Source: Cepaea nemoralis (Eukaryota; Mollusca; Gastropoda; Stylommatophora; Helicidae). Taken from it: 64,000 nucleotides of DNA. The notes below the pieces were generated by a model, which was given only the letters and a program-made list of their open reading frames with translations, did not search any database and had not been told where the DNA came from. Below, one piece after another: positions 55,368-64,000 of the stretch. Each line of letters begins with the position of its first letter. Position 1 is the first letter of the stretch. Location: assembly GCA_014155875.1 (NCBI GenBank), contig JACEFZ010028143.1, positions 105,001 to 169,000 of the forward strand, given 5' to 3'. A program made the position numbers and the translations under genes.

Positions 55368-55616
55368 TTTCCCAACTTGAAAAACTTTGCAGCTAAACTT
55401 GTATCATTGTTTGGATCAACAAACATTTGCAAACAAGCATTGTCTTGCTTGAAGATCAACAAATCTAAGCATATGTCTTTATTGTCAGACTGAACCTTGC
55501 ATGCTGTCATGCGAATTTCAACAAGTAAACTTGCTCCAGATTTCAAGAATACTGTAAAAAATTGCAAGCGGTTACATACATCTCATTATAAATCAACAAT
55601 TGTAGTGACAATGTAG
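55368..55616 (+). pseudogene. hAT transposase C-terminal dimerisation fragment
   Basis: Frame from TTT CCC AAC: 'FPNLKNFAAKLVSLFGSTNI', 'CKQALSCLKINKSKHMSLLS', D, stop (TGA at about 55491), 'TLHAVMRISTSKLAPDFKNT', 'VKNCKRLHTSHYK', ending TAG 55614-55616. This matches the hAT C-terminal block (F-G-S-T-x-x-C-E-x-x-F-S ... K-S-x-x-R-x-x-L-x-D-E-x-L), with the usual Glu of CEQ as Lys and a stop where DEHL normally reads. The rest of the catalytic domain is deleted. Confidence 0.75.
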
Positions 55617-55782
55617 TCGGTTTGTGTCTAAATTAAAGCCATTGATAGATAATTTAAAAAAAAATAATATTATAATAAAAAATTGTAAAATCTTGTTAAC
55701 AAATTAGTAAACGTTGTTGTCTATATTGTAATATAAAATGTATAAGTGTATAAGTAAAATAAAATTGCAATAATTAGTTATT

Positions 55783-57789
55783 CTTCTTCTTCTTCAGCAT
55801 TCCGAGCCATTGAGGTTCTTTGCTGCAAATACAATCTGTCTCCATTCGTCTCTCTGGTGGACCTTCTCTTGCCAGTCGTTGATTCCAAGTGCTTGTAGGT
55901 CTGTATGTATATTATCTCTCCACCGCCTTCTTGGTCTACCTCGGGGTCTACGGTCATTTATTTCCTGAGTGTAAGCGAGTTTTGTTTCCCTATTATCTTC
56001 CATTCTTTCTATATGCCCCAGCCATTGTAGTCTATTAGCCTTCATGATACCAGTGATTAGCGGGGACTTAAACAAATCATAAATGTCTTTGTTACTTCTT
56101 CTTTTCCACTCTCCACTTTGTGTATCCCTAATGGGTCCAAAGATGCGTCTTAAAATTTTGTTCTCAAAGGTTTGTAACAAGGCTTCGTCTCCTTTCGTTG
56201 TACTCCAGGTTTCAGAGCCATACAGCACAACTGGTCTGATCAGTGTTTTGTATATTGTGATTTTGGTGTTACGAGATAGCGCCTTTGATTTTAGTAGATG
56301 TTGTAGTGCATAGTATATCTTATTTCCAGAGTTGATTCTAGTTTGTATTTCTTCCCTTATGATGTTGGAGCAGTTTGAAGATTGTACCCAGGTATTTGTA
56401 TGTTTCCGTTCTTTTAATGGTCATATTATCTATTTGTATGTGGCCAGAGTTTTTAGCCATTCCGTCTCTTGAAATTACCATATATTCTGTCTTATCTTGG
56501 TTGATAACCAGCCCCATCTGTTGGGCTTTTTCCTTTAAGTGAGTCAATATTTCTAATGTCTTTTGTTCACTTTGCCCTATAATATCTATATCATCTGCAT
56601 AACCAAGCAGCTTGGATGTTCCTCCAATATCACATTCCTCCTTTACCTTCCTTACAACTTTCTCTAGAGCCAGATTGAAGAGTAGCGGCGATAGTGCATC
56701 ACCCTGTTTCAAGCCAGATGTTATTTGGAAGGGGTCTGATTTCCTGCCTTTATATGTTACTATATTATAAGTATCTTCCATGCATAGTTTGGTCATGTTA
56801 ATTAACTTCCTTGGTATTCCAAATTCCTGCATAACATTCCATAGACTATTCCTATGGACACTATCATAAGCCTTTTTAAAATCCACAAAAATGTTATGGA
56901 GATCTCTTTTATATTCCCAATGTTTCTCGGCTATTTGTCGTAAGATAAATATCTGATCTATTGTTGATCTGTTTTGTCTAAAACCCGCCTGGTAGTCACC
57001 TAATATGTCTTCTGAATATGGTTTTAGTCTATTTAGTAATACTGCGGATAGTATCTTATAGCTTGTGGACAGTAGTGATATTCCTCTATAATTTCCACAT
57101 TGGAACTTGTCTCCTTTCTTAAAGATAGGTATCAATAATGACTCTTTCCAGTCATGGGGTAATTCTTCTGTCCTCCAGATTTTTATTATTAGTTCGTATA
57201 GCTTTAGATGTAATGCATGGCCACCTGCCTTTATAAATTCAGCAGCAATTCCATCAGTCCCAGTTGCCTTATTGTTTTTAAGTCGTGTGATTACATATAG
57301 GATTTCTTCAAATGTAGGTTCTTCAATTTGTGGTTCGCATGTTAGAACCTCTTCCTGTGGGAAAATGTTACTTGGAGCTTCACAATTTAGTAATTCAATA
57401 AAATATTCTTTCCATGTGTTGCACATTTCTTCAATGGTATTTATCATATTCCCATTTTTGTCTTTTAAACCATATGTGTTTTGTTGGTGCCCTCGTTTCA
57501 TTGACTTCAGTACTTTAAAAAACTTTCTGGATTCATTTTTCTGGTGATTAGTTTCCATATCTTTGATTATATTACTCATATATTCTCGCTTCTGCTGTCT
57601 GACTATTTTTGTAGCCTCTTTACATTCATTTCTATAATGCTCTTCCTTTTGGATGTTATTGATGTCATTTAACCATACATGTCTGGCATTCTTCTTCTTA
57701 GTGACTGCTTCTTCACATTTTTGATTGAACCATCTGTTCTTTCTATGCGTGGTTGACACACCGAGACATTCTTCTGCGGTAGATTGAAG
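55783..57789 (-). mobile_element. RTE-A LINE (minus), 5'-truncated, 11-bp TSD, inside hAT
   Basis: Flanked by AATTAGTTATT at 55772-55782 and 57790-57800. 2,007 bp from a (TTC)4-type end to GGTAGATTGA. The tail is only a few GAA units, which shows the natural 3' terminus. It is the youngest-looking RTE-A by frame integrity: a single 1-bp T insertion at 56374-56376 (CAGTTTGAAG against CAGTTGAAG elsewhere) separates two otherwise open frames. Confidence 0.95.
55794..57759 (-). pseudogene. RTE-A reverse transcriptase with intact YADD, one frameshift
   Basis: ORF 56338-57759 (473 residues) covers the linker, RT fingers ('FKKGDKFQCGNYRGISLL'), motif A ('IFVDFKKAYDSVHRNSLW'), motif B ('SGLKQGDALSPLLFNLAL') and motif C ('LLGYADDIDIIGQ'). 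After the 1-bp insertion, 55794-56228 continues in the next frame ('LYGSETWSTTKGDEALLQTF' to '[11 protein letters not shown]'). The N-terminal endonuclease is missing through 5' truncation; Met at 57759 is internal. RT copies element RNA at the nicked target. Confidence 0.9.
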
Positions 57790-58019
57790 AATTAGTTATT
57801 TATACAGTTAAATAACCTATAAATAATTCATAATTACTTATTGTGTTAGGTTGCTGTAAACAAAGTGGACATAATATATGTGCGGCCCTCGAATAGCTTT
57901 ACATTTGTCAATGTGGCCCTACTCACAAAACTTTTGCCCACCCCTGCTCTATGGGAATAGAGCATCGACACTCCTAATTGCGCTATATACCGTTTGTGAA
58001 CGGCATGAAATCTTCATCT

Positions 58020-58275
58020 GTAGGTCAGTATGGCTGAATGGGTAAGAACACCCACTCTCAAACTTCGGGTGTGCTGATGCCGAGGTAGTGGGTTCAGCCT
58101 CTACAACGGTCAGTTAGACTAAAATGTTGAACTCTCGTCCTTACATGGGGACGTAAGTTACAAGTACCTTAGTAGTCGGAATGAGTTGCCTGATGGCGAG
58201 GAATATCCACACGCAAAAATCAGTCCAGGGCACCAGAAGTAGTAGCACGTCGGAAGTTAATAGCGAGCGCTCTTT
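58020..58275 (+). mobile_element. SINE-2, plus, full length
   Basis: The head GTCAGTATGGCTGAATGGGT (A-box-like TGGCTGAATGG) through GTAGTGGGTTCAGCCTC (B-box-like) at 58025-58110 has a long variable arm, like class II tRNAs (Leu/Ser). The body contains GGTCAGTTAGACTAAAATG and TTGCCTGATGGCGAGGAA, which recur reversed at 12037-12325 and 59095-59333. 58280-58650 shows nothing recognisable. Confidence 0.75.
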
Positions 58276-58654
58276 ATTCATTCGACTACTATACTGGCTT
58301 CACTCCCCTTCTAATGATTCGCACAAAGAATATGGATTGTCTCCTCATGCGAGCTTTCTTTGTTTCCTGACTTCTTTCAAGACACTTTAATTACGCTTCT
58401 TATCGTTCCATGTTATTACCATTCTTCTAAACAAAACTATATATGTTCAGCGTTCACATACATCATCATTAGTCTGCTAATTGTCCATGATTCATCTTCA
58501 TGCATATGGATTCTCTCGATATAACGCTTCAAAACTCTTTTCCTCATCTAAATGAACACAGATAAATTGCGGAGAATGTTATTGTTCATCCTGTCACATG
58601 CTGTTTTTACTTGCCATGTTCTGCATTTAATTGTTAGTCTAATACTTTTAATTG

Positions 58655-58792
58655 AGCAGCGGCACACGATTGGAATAGAGCATCGGCTCTCAATAGGAAT
58701 AGAGCATCGGCTCTCAATAGGAATAGAGCATTGGCTCTGAATGGGAATAGAGCATTGGCAATCGTTGGGAATAGAGCACCTGCCCACGATGG
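58655..58792. repeat. 24-bp minisatellite, about 5 copies
   Basis: Unit GAATAGAGCATCGGCTCTCA plus ATAG, with end variants. A GGGAATAGAGCATCG piece also flanks the hAT element at 57953-57968, so the repeat family extends beyond this array. Confidence 0.85.
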
Positions 58793-58974
58793 GTGATGTC
58801 TTCGATATATCTATCATGTTGTCTTAAATTTTTTATGATTTCATTAGGATTGTTCTGTCGACATGTGATTTCCTTGTCTGTTTTACCGTAACTACTGTTT
58901 TCACAATAAGCGATGATGTACAGACCAAATGGAACTAGAAGAATAGGCTACAGGAATAACAGAGTCCATGGGAA

Positions 58975-59078
58975 TCACGCTACATGAAGCCCATAAACGG
59001 GCACTCTCTCGCTGTTTATGCTTGACCTCAACACCGCAAGGTACAAGAGGAACAAGATGAGATGATGATGATGTTTGA
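58975..59078 (+). mobile_element. Tail-F LINE 3' end, plus, (GATGAT) tail
   Basis: AAGCCCATAAACGGGCACTC, then CACCGCAAGGTACAAGAGG and AACAAGATGAGATGATGATG. Antisense relatives are at 10565 and 17845. The GATGAT run is the natural tail. Confidence 0.6.
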
Positions 59079-59094
59079 TCTGTTCTCTCGTTTT

Positions 59095-59329
59095 AAAGTC
59101 TTGCGTTGTCCACAAACGTGTTAACTTTTCCCTATTACCAGTGTCCCTCATCATCAGGTCAACCTACTCCGATTTCAGAGATAATTGTAATTTACATTCC
59201 TAAGTAAAGAACGAGAAGTCAACATTTTACTCTAACTGACTTTTGATAGGGTTGAACCCGCTACCTCTGCATTAGCACATCGGATTGTTAAGGACTATGC
59301 TCTTATACATTCGGCCGCGCTGACCTCCA

Positions 59330-59333
<4 letters not shown>
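59095..59333 (-). mobile_element. SINE-2, minus
   Basis: CCTATTACCAGTGTCCCTCATC, TACTCCGATTTCAGAG and GGTTGAACCCGCTACCTCTG (antisense B box GGGTTCAACCC), then TTCGGCCGCGCTGACC (antisense A box). Good head; the 3' side lies at the left. Confidence 0.78.

Positions 59334-59414
<81 letters not shown>
59331..59414. repeat. (GAT)n microsatellite
   Basis: About 27 GAT triplets abutting the SINE-2 head. Confidence 0.97.
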
Positions 59415-59415
<1 letters not shown>

Positions 59416-59564
59416 TACTTTTACACAATTAGCTGTTAAAGTAACTATCATGCTGACTGAAAATATATATATATGTTCTAGTTGATTGTGTTTGCAGCGC
59501 AACAGTACGTTGTCTGCTTTATCTTAGTTCATGTTTATACCTACACTTTCAAAAGCATTTTTGC

Positions 59565-59700
59565 CTCTGAAGTCGGAGTGGGTTCGCCTGATGGTGAAGG
59601 ACACTGTTAATAGGGAAAGCTATCCCACACGCAATATTCAGTCCAGCACTACCAGAAGTAGTGTGTTTGGACTACGCTTGAGTTCAAAGTGAGCGAGGGA
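59565..59700 (+). mobile_element. SINE-2 3' part, plus
   Basis: TCTGAAGTCGGAGTGGGTTC, GCCTGATGGTGAAGGACACTG and AGCACTACCAGAAGTAGTG match 58175-58260 and, reversed, 12037-12160. Confidence 0.7.
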
Positions 59701-59837
59701 AAAAAAACAAAAAACCAAGCATTCTTCTTAAATGCCGGTTGTATTGGTTTTATATTATCACCAGCCTGTGCAATGTTATCAGCATATCATATAATTATTA
59801 TGCACCGGTATAATTATCATCGCCATCGTAGCAGCAA

Positions 59838-60632
<795 letters not shown>

Positions 60633-61210
60633 AGGAAGGCTCAGGTTAACGTCGGGGTTACGTTCTTGGATATCTCGACTTTAAACTGAAACGACGTATA
60701 GCGAAAAACTATTTCCCATAGAATTAAATTAAGTTCAGTGTATTATGTAATGTTTATTTTGATGTTTGTTGATATTTATTGTCTAAATAGAGGTGGGTTG
60801 GAGGGCGAATGGTATAATTATTTGGACATAGAGGCATTAAAAGCACGACTCACTCCAAAACTATCATCAGCATTACTAGTACTGCTCTCACTCGCTTTCT
60901 TAGCTAGATCTTCATAGAGAGGTTTTGCTTTCTCCTGAATAACCATCTTGTTCACAGGCATATTCCGTTGGATCTGGTCTTCAAGCCAGACGGCCAATAG
61001 TGCTTCCATGTTCGTAAGAGTATTTCTTGTACGAGTGATCTTGGAAGCACTCAAAGAGGTTACGTTATTCGCACCCTTTTTTTTATTTTTTTCAGTAACC
61101 TGCACGAATTGTCCTTACCTTGGATGGAGGTATACCATGGACTTTATCGATATCAACAGCCCAATCGCATCAAAACGACGTATCACATCAGGTTGTGCAT
61201 TATAAGTGAT
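60633..61210 (-). mobile_element. pogo/Tigger-like element remnant, minus
   Basis: A terminus-like block GGAAGGCTCAGGTTAACGTC plus GGGGTTACGTTCTTGG lies at 60635-60670, a form often seen at Tigger ends, followed by a minus-strand transposase fragment. A similar block in the same orientation (CGACGTAAAG ... TCTCCCATTG) lies at 61695-61725, so a second partial element may be present. The opposite end is not resolved. 61210-61640 shows nothing else. Confidence 0.5.
60818..61105 (-). pseudogene. pogo/Tigger transposase N-terminal CENP-B-type domain
   Basis: 95 residues: 'TRTRNTLTNMEALLAVWLED', 'QIQRNMPVNKMVIQEKAKPL', 'YEDLAKKASE', then 'DDSFGVSRAFNASMSK'. This is the second DNA-binding helix-turn-helix (CENP-B/Tc5 type: M-E-x-L-L-x-x-W-x-E-D-Q-x-x-R, then I-x-x-K-A-x-x-L-x-E-D-L). 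The usual F-x-A-S-R-G-W-F-x-R-F end is altered. The catalytic DDE domain is missing. It binds transposon ends in intact relatives. Confidence 0.7.
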
Positions 61211-61890
61211 AGGTCGTGTGTTTGTGTTTTTGTCGTTGTTAGTCGTTAGCTATCTGTACTGTCATTGGCAAAGATTCTGAGAATCGAAACGTCTGTGTGT
61301 CGTATTGTACGCGTTCGTGTGTATTTTATCTTATTTTATTTTATTATTCATTTTTTATATTTATTGAGTGCTTCTGATTTCGGATTTTTCACCTGTATTT
61401 CGTGACACGTGGATCTCCTTGTAAGGTATGTGCAACGTTGTGATGTTCAGTACGTTTTTTTCTCGCAGGAGTTTAAAATACCTATTTGTTTCCATATAAC
61501 ATCTAACTTCACCTCAAGAGTAACACTTTTACTGGTTCTCTTACAACCAGACACACTATCAGCACTTACTGTGCGCTTTGAACTCATGATTATGGGTAAT
61601 TAGACGATAAAATCCTGGAAACACGCACAGCAGAAAATATAAAATGGCGACGTTAACGCAGAATAGCAACACAGGTGACGACGTTATAGCGGAACGTAGC
61701 GACGTAAAGTGAAGTTATCTCCCATTGTAACAACGATGATAACAACCGTCCTATGACGACTGACAAGGACAAAGGGGAGGCTTTACTTGCGCGATTTTTA
61801 AAACAGACGGACCAGCAAGATAGGGCTATTAGATATAACGTCAGAGAAGCCTTATAACGGGTCACAAGGAAGGAGGACTGTGAGATTAAA

Positions 61891-63361
61891 GTGGAGGACA
61901 TTAAACGGGTACTGAAGCGGGCTAAGGAGACAGCGCCAGGTCCAGATGGGGTGAGATACTCCCATATGAGGAACATAAATGATGGGGACTTAGAGGAGAT
62001 GGCTCTTTGTTTCAACCTAAGCATCAATACGGCGGAAATACTCCACGATTGGCTGCATAGCTACCTGGTCCCACTCCCAAAGCCAGGTAAGGATCACTCC
62101 AGACTTAATGGATACCGAATCATAACCCTGCAAAACACATATGGCAAAGTCCTCGAAAAGATAGTAGCACACAGGCTCCAGCAACATTTAGAAAGTCGGA
62201 ATCTGCTTCCCCAAGGACTCGAGAGCTACCGGCCTGGAAAGGACACCTGGGCCAATGCTGCAACTTTTGCATTTGATGTCTACGAGGGCTTCCAGGATAA
62301 ACAAGAGACAGTGGCGGTAGCTCTTGACCTGGAGGATGCGTATAACAGGGTAAGGTATGATCGGTTTATATACACACTTTTGGACATGGAAGTCTGCCCT
62401 TGCCTTGTTAGATGGGTTGCGGCAGTCCTTTATGAGCGTAAGGTTGCACTGCGCATGGGTACCTGGACTTCTGACCACTGTACTATTATTACACCTGGGT
62501 TGCCGCAGAGATATGCCTTGTCCCCAGTGCTCTTTAATATCTACACCAGCAAAATCGCAGCTATTGAGACACCAGGTGTGGGTAGAATCTTGACATTTGC
62601 AGATGATGTGCTGGTGTACAGACAGGGCAGAGACAGGGCCAGTTTAGCGAAAGACGTACAGATGGCGGTAAACAAGGTGACGGGGTGGTGCAGGGACGCA
62701 GGGGCCATTTTAAACCCAGACAAAGGCATCGGTTGTGAGGTACTCCCTGGATAACCGGATCGTCAATGCAGATGTCCCAGGTGTTATGTTGAATGGATGT
62801 CCTCTTAGTCGAAAGAGTAAACTGAAGTACGTGGGTATCACCTTTGACAGGTGTTTTTCTTTTAAAGATCATGTGGAGGAACTGGTGGTGAAGGCTGGTA
62901 GGGGACTTAATGCAGTGAGGTCTATGGCAGCAAACGGGGTAGATCACAGGATGTTGTACAGGCTCTTTCAACAGTTAATAATTTCTGTCACTGACTATGG
63001 TTTGGGGATGCTGACAGTATCAAACAGCCAGCTTGAAAGGTTGGAGCGCATACAGAATGCTGTCATGCGGTTAATACTGGGGTGCACAAATGACACACCA
63101 ATTATCTGCATGAGGCATATCCTCGCGCTACCTACAATGACGGATAGACATAGGGTCCTTCAGGCCAAATGGTACCTTAGAGTTGCCGCAAACAGGGATC
63201 ACCCGCTGCATGCAGCAATGGATATGGTAAAGGGTCATAGACTAAGACGAGGCAGGTCTTGGATGGCACAGGCAGGACTTTCTATAAGTCAGGTGTGTGA
63301 TCTAGAGACCATCAACCGTGAAAGAGAGTGGGTTGAAGTTCCGGATGACATGACGGACTGA
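61891..63361 (+). pseudogene. RNH-D reverse transcriptase, frameshifted
   Basis: First frame 61891-62754: 'TAPGPDGVRYSHMRNI', 'WLHSYLVPLPKPGKDHSRLN', 'GYRIITLQNTYGKVLEKIVA', 'VAVALDLEDAYNRVRYDRF' (motif A Asp), 'TPGLPQRYALSPVLFNIYTS' (motif B with Gly changed to Arg after Gln) and 'ILTFADDVLVYRQG' (motif C, DD intact). A +1 shift at about 62735-62750 moves to the frame 62735-63361: 'KYVGITFDRCFSFKDHVEEL' (thumb) and 'LERLERIQNAVMRLILGC'. A TGA ends it just before the RNase H linker. The layout RT then RNase H fits the R1/I/Ingi-type LINEs. Confidence 0.87.
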
Positions 63362-64000
63362 CACAATGTAATAATAACACTGGGTCGTGAGAGCAGAGAA
63401 TGGGCAGCGGGCCGCACTGAGTTTGAAGTGCAACAGCTAATCCAGAGCAACACACATCAAGGTGACATAGTCATCTACACCGATGGGTCAGTGGTGAGAA
63501 ACAGACGTAGTGGCTGGGGCTTTATTGCAAAGGCTAATGGGCGAGTCTTGAAAAAGGAGAGCCTGGCATATGAGACTACGACCTCCAGCATGAGAATGGA
63601 GGTGGAGGCAGTAACAGCGGCATTCCGGTGGCTAGAGGAGACTACTGCAACACACGTTGTGTTCATTACGGATTCAAAGAATATGCTTAGCAAGGTGGAG
63701 AAAGGAATGTTTCGTGTGGAATGGCTCTCGTCGCTTCAGAGGTCACAGATTGTGAGAATTGTATGGATATTTTGCCCTGGCCATGCGGGTGTACGGGGGA
63801 ATGAACAGGCTGATAGGCTAGCAGGGAATGCACCTCTTGGTGGTATCTTGCCTATGGACAAGGGGGAGGTGGTCGTGCGCTTGTGGGACCAGGTGGAGAA
63901 GGCGGAGGAACAGATTGAGAACCCATATGTGGAAAGAATGAGATTGCGGGGGATCGGCATGGGTTCTGGAAGAATCTCAAAACTGAGAGGGAAGACCAGG
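63362..64000 (+). pseudogene. RNH-D RNase H domain, open to window end
   Basis: It continues in the same frame as the RT C-terminus after a single TGA. The motifs are complete: 'GDIVIYTDGSVVRNRRSGWG' (Asp), 'SSMRMEVEAVTAAFRW' (Glu), 'HVVFITDSKNML' (Asp) and 'FCPGHAGVRGNEQADRLAGN' (His and Asp). It is the best RNase H in the window and, apart from the preceding stop, undamaged. The C-terminal end lies beyond position 64000. Confidence 0.87.

Larger units (their letters stand above)
55164..57946 (+). mobile_element. hAT DNA transposon, internally deleted, 8-bp TSD, hosting RTE-A
   Basis: Perfect target duplication CTCTATGG at 55156-55163 and 57947-57954. Left end CAGGGGTGGGCAAACTACGG; the right end reversed reads CAGGGGTGGGCAAAAGTTTT. 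GCGGCCCTCGA subterminal blocks are near both ends (about 55220 and 57882). Without the RTE-A insertion the element is about 765 bp and holds only a C-terminal transposase scrap. TIR form and 8-bp TSD are diagnostic of hAT. Confidence 0.93.
61735..64000 (+). mobile_element. RNH-D LINE, 5'-truncated, runs off the window
   Basis: Reads from about 61750 ('DKGEALLARFLKQTDQQDRA') through RT and RNase H to the window edge. Lesions: a TAA near 61855, a frame shift at about 62735-62750, and a TGA at 63359-63361. 3' relatives are at 14322, 23150, 25002, 31575, 35160 and 44683, so this is the reference copy for that family. Confidence 0.88.

Noticed and set aside
55349..55567. Minus-strand 72-residue frame inside the hAT element
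   Set aside because: The plus strand of the same bases encodes the hAT C-terminal block, so the minus frame is its shadow.

Overview
This window is eukaryotic and almost entirely repetitive. I find no convincing host gene: no spliced exon chain, no rRNA, no functional tRNA gene and no CRISPR. Nearly every recognisable coding segment belongs to a non-LTR retrotransposon (LINE) or a DNA transposon, and the rest is tRNA-derived SINEs, microsatellites and kilobase-scale minisatellites. The mix (many RTE-like and RNase H LINEs, one CR1/L2-like LINE, hAT/mariner/pogo DNA elements, a SINE with a tRNA-Arg-like head, very long simple repeats) suggests a repeat-rich invertebrate. A cephalopod mollusc such as Octopus is my best guess, but this is inference and no gene here proves it. 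Family names below (RTE-A, RTE-B, RNH-C, RNH-D, tail-E, tail-F, CR1-G, and so on) are labels local to this window.

Layout. 1-990: a LINE 3' end with a long GAA tract. 990-1395: two SINE-1 copies. 1396-6040: an RTE-B LINE on the minus strand, broken by an RTE-A insertion (1919-3331) and by an opposite-strand RTE-B 3' fragment (3856-4312). 6200-8350: a second RTE-B, head-to-head with the first and internally deleted. 8350-10552: tandemly duplicated and nested RTE-A/RTE-B fragments. 10.6-15.1 kb: sparse, with SINEs and microsatellites. 15.16-19.75 kb: four unrelated minisatellites (units of 18, 35, 72 and 30 bp) almost back to back. 19.8-25.1 kb: a foldback element, LINE 3' ends, CT-rich simple repeats and a hAT end. 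26.2-27.2 kb: a 48-bp minisatellite. 27.9-28.3 kb: a 27-bp minisatellite that arose inside an RTE-B copy. 28825-29637: a pogo/Tigger element.

29.7-36.9 kb is a tandem duplication with a period of about 3,585 bp. Its second copy runs into a full-length RTE-A (35994-43413) that carries a nearly intact CR1/L2-like LINE (CR1-G, 37236-41382). 43992-44554 is an internally deleted mariner. 44.7-49.2 kb holds RNH-D, tail-E and RNH-C remnants and ends in a GAA tract. 49.18-53.18 kb is a 45-bp satellite with about 1.38-kb higher-order periodicity. 55164-57946 is a hAT element with a perfect 8-bp target duplication, containing a 5'-truncated RTE-A with its own 11-bp duplication. 58-59.7 kb is SINE-2 rich. 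59.84-60.63 kb is a long AGT array. 60.6-61.2 kb is a pogo transposase N-terminal remnant. From 61.7 kb to the end is an RNH-D LINE with reverse transcriptase and RNase H.

The parts do not form a pathway. They record successive transposition: SINEs and truncated elements depend on LINE or transposase machinery supplied elsewhere, LINE 3' ends repeatedly abut short tandem repeats, and tandem duplication amplified some of the resulting composites. The least damaged protein-coding element is CR1-G, whose ORF2 has one in-frame stop.
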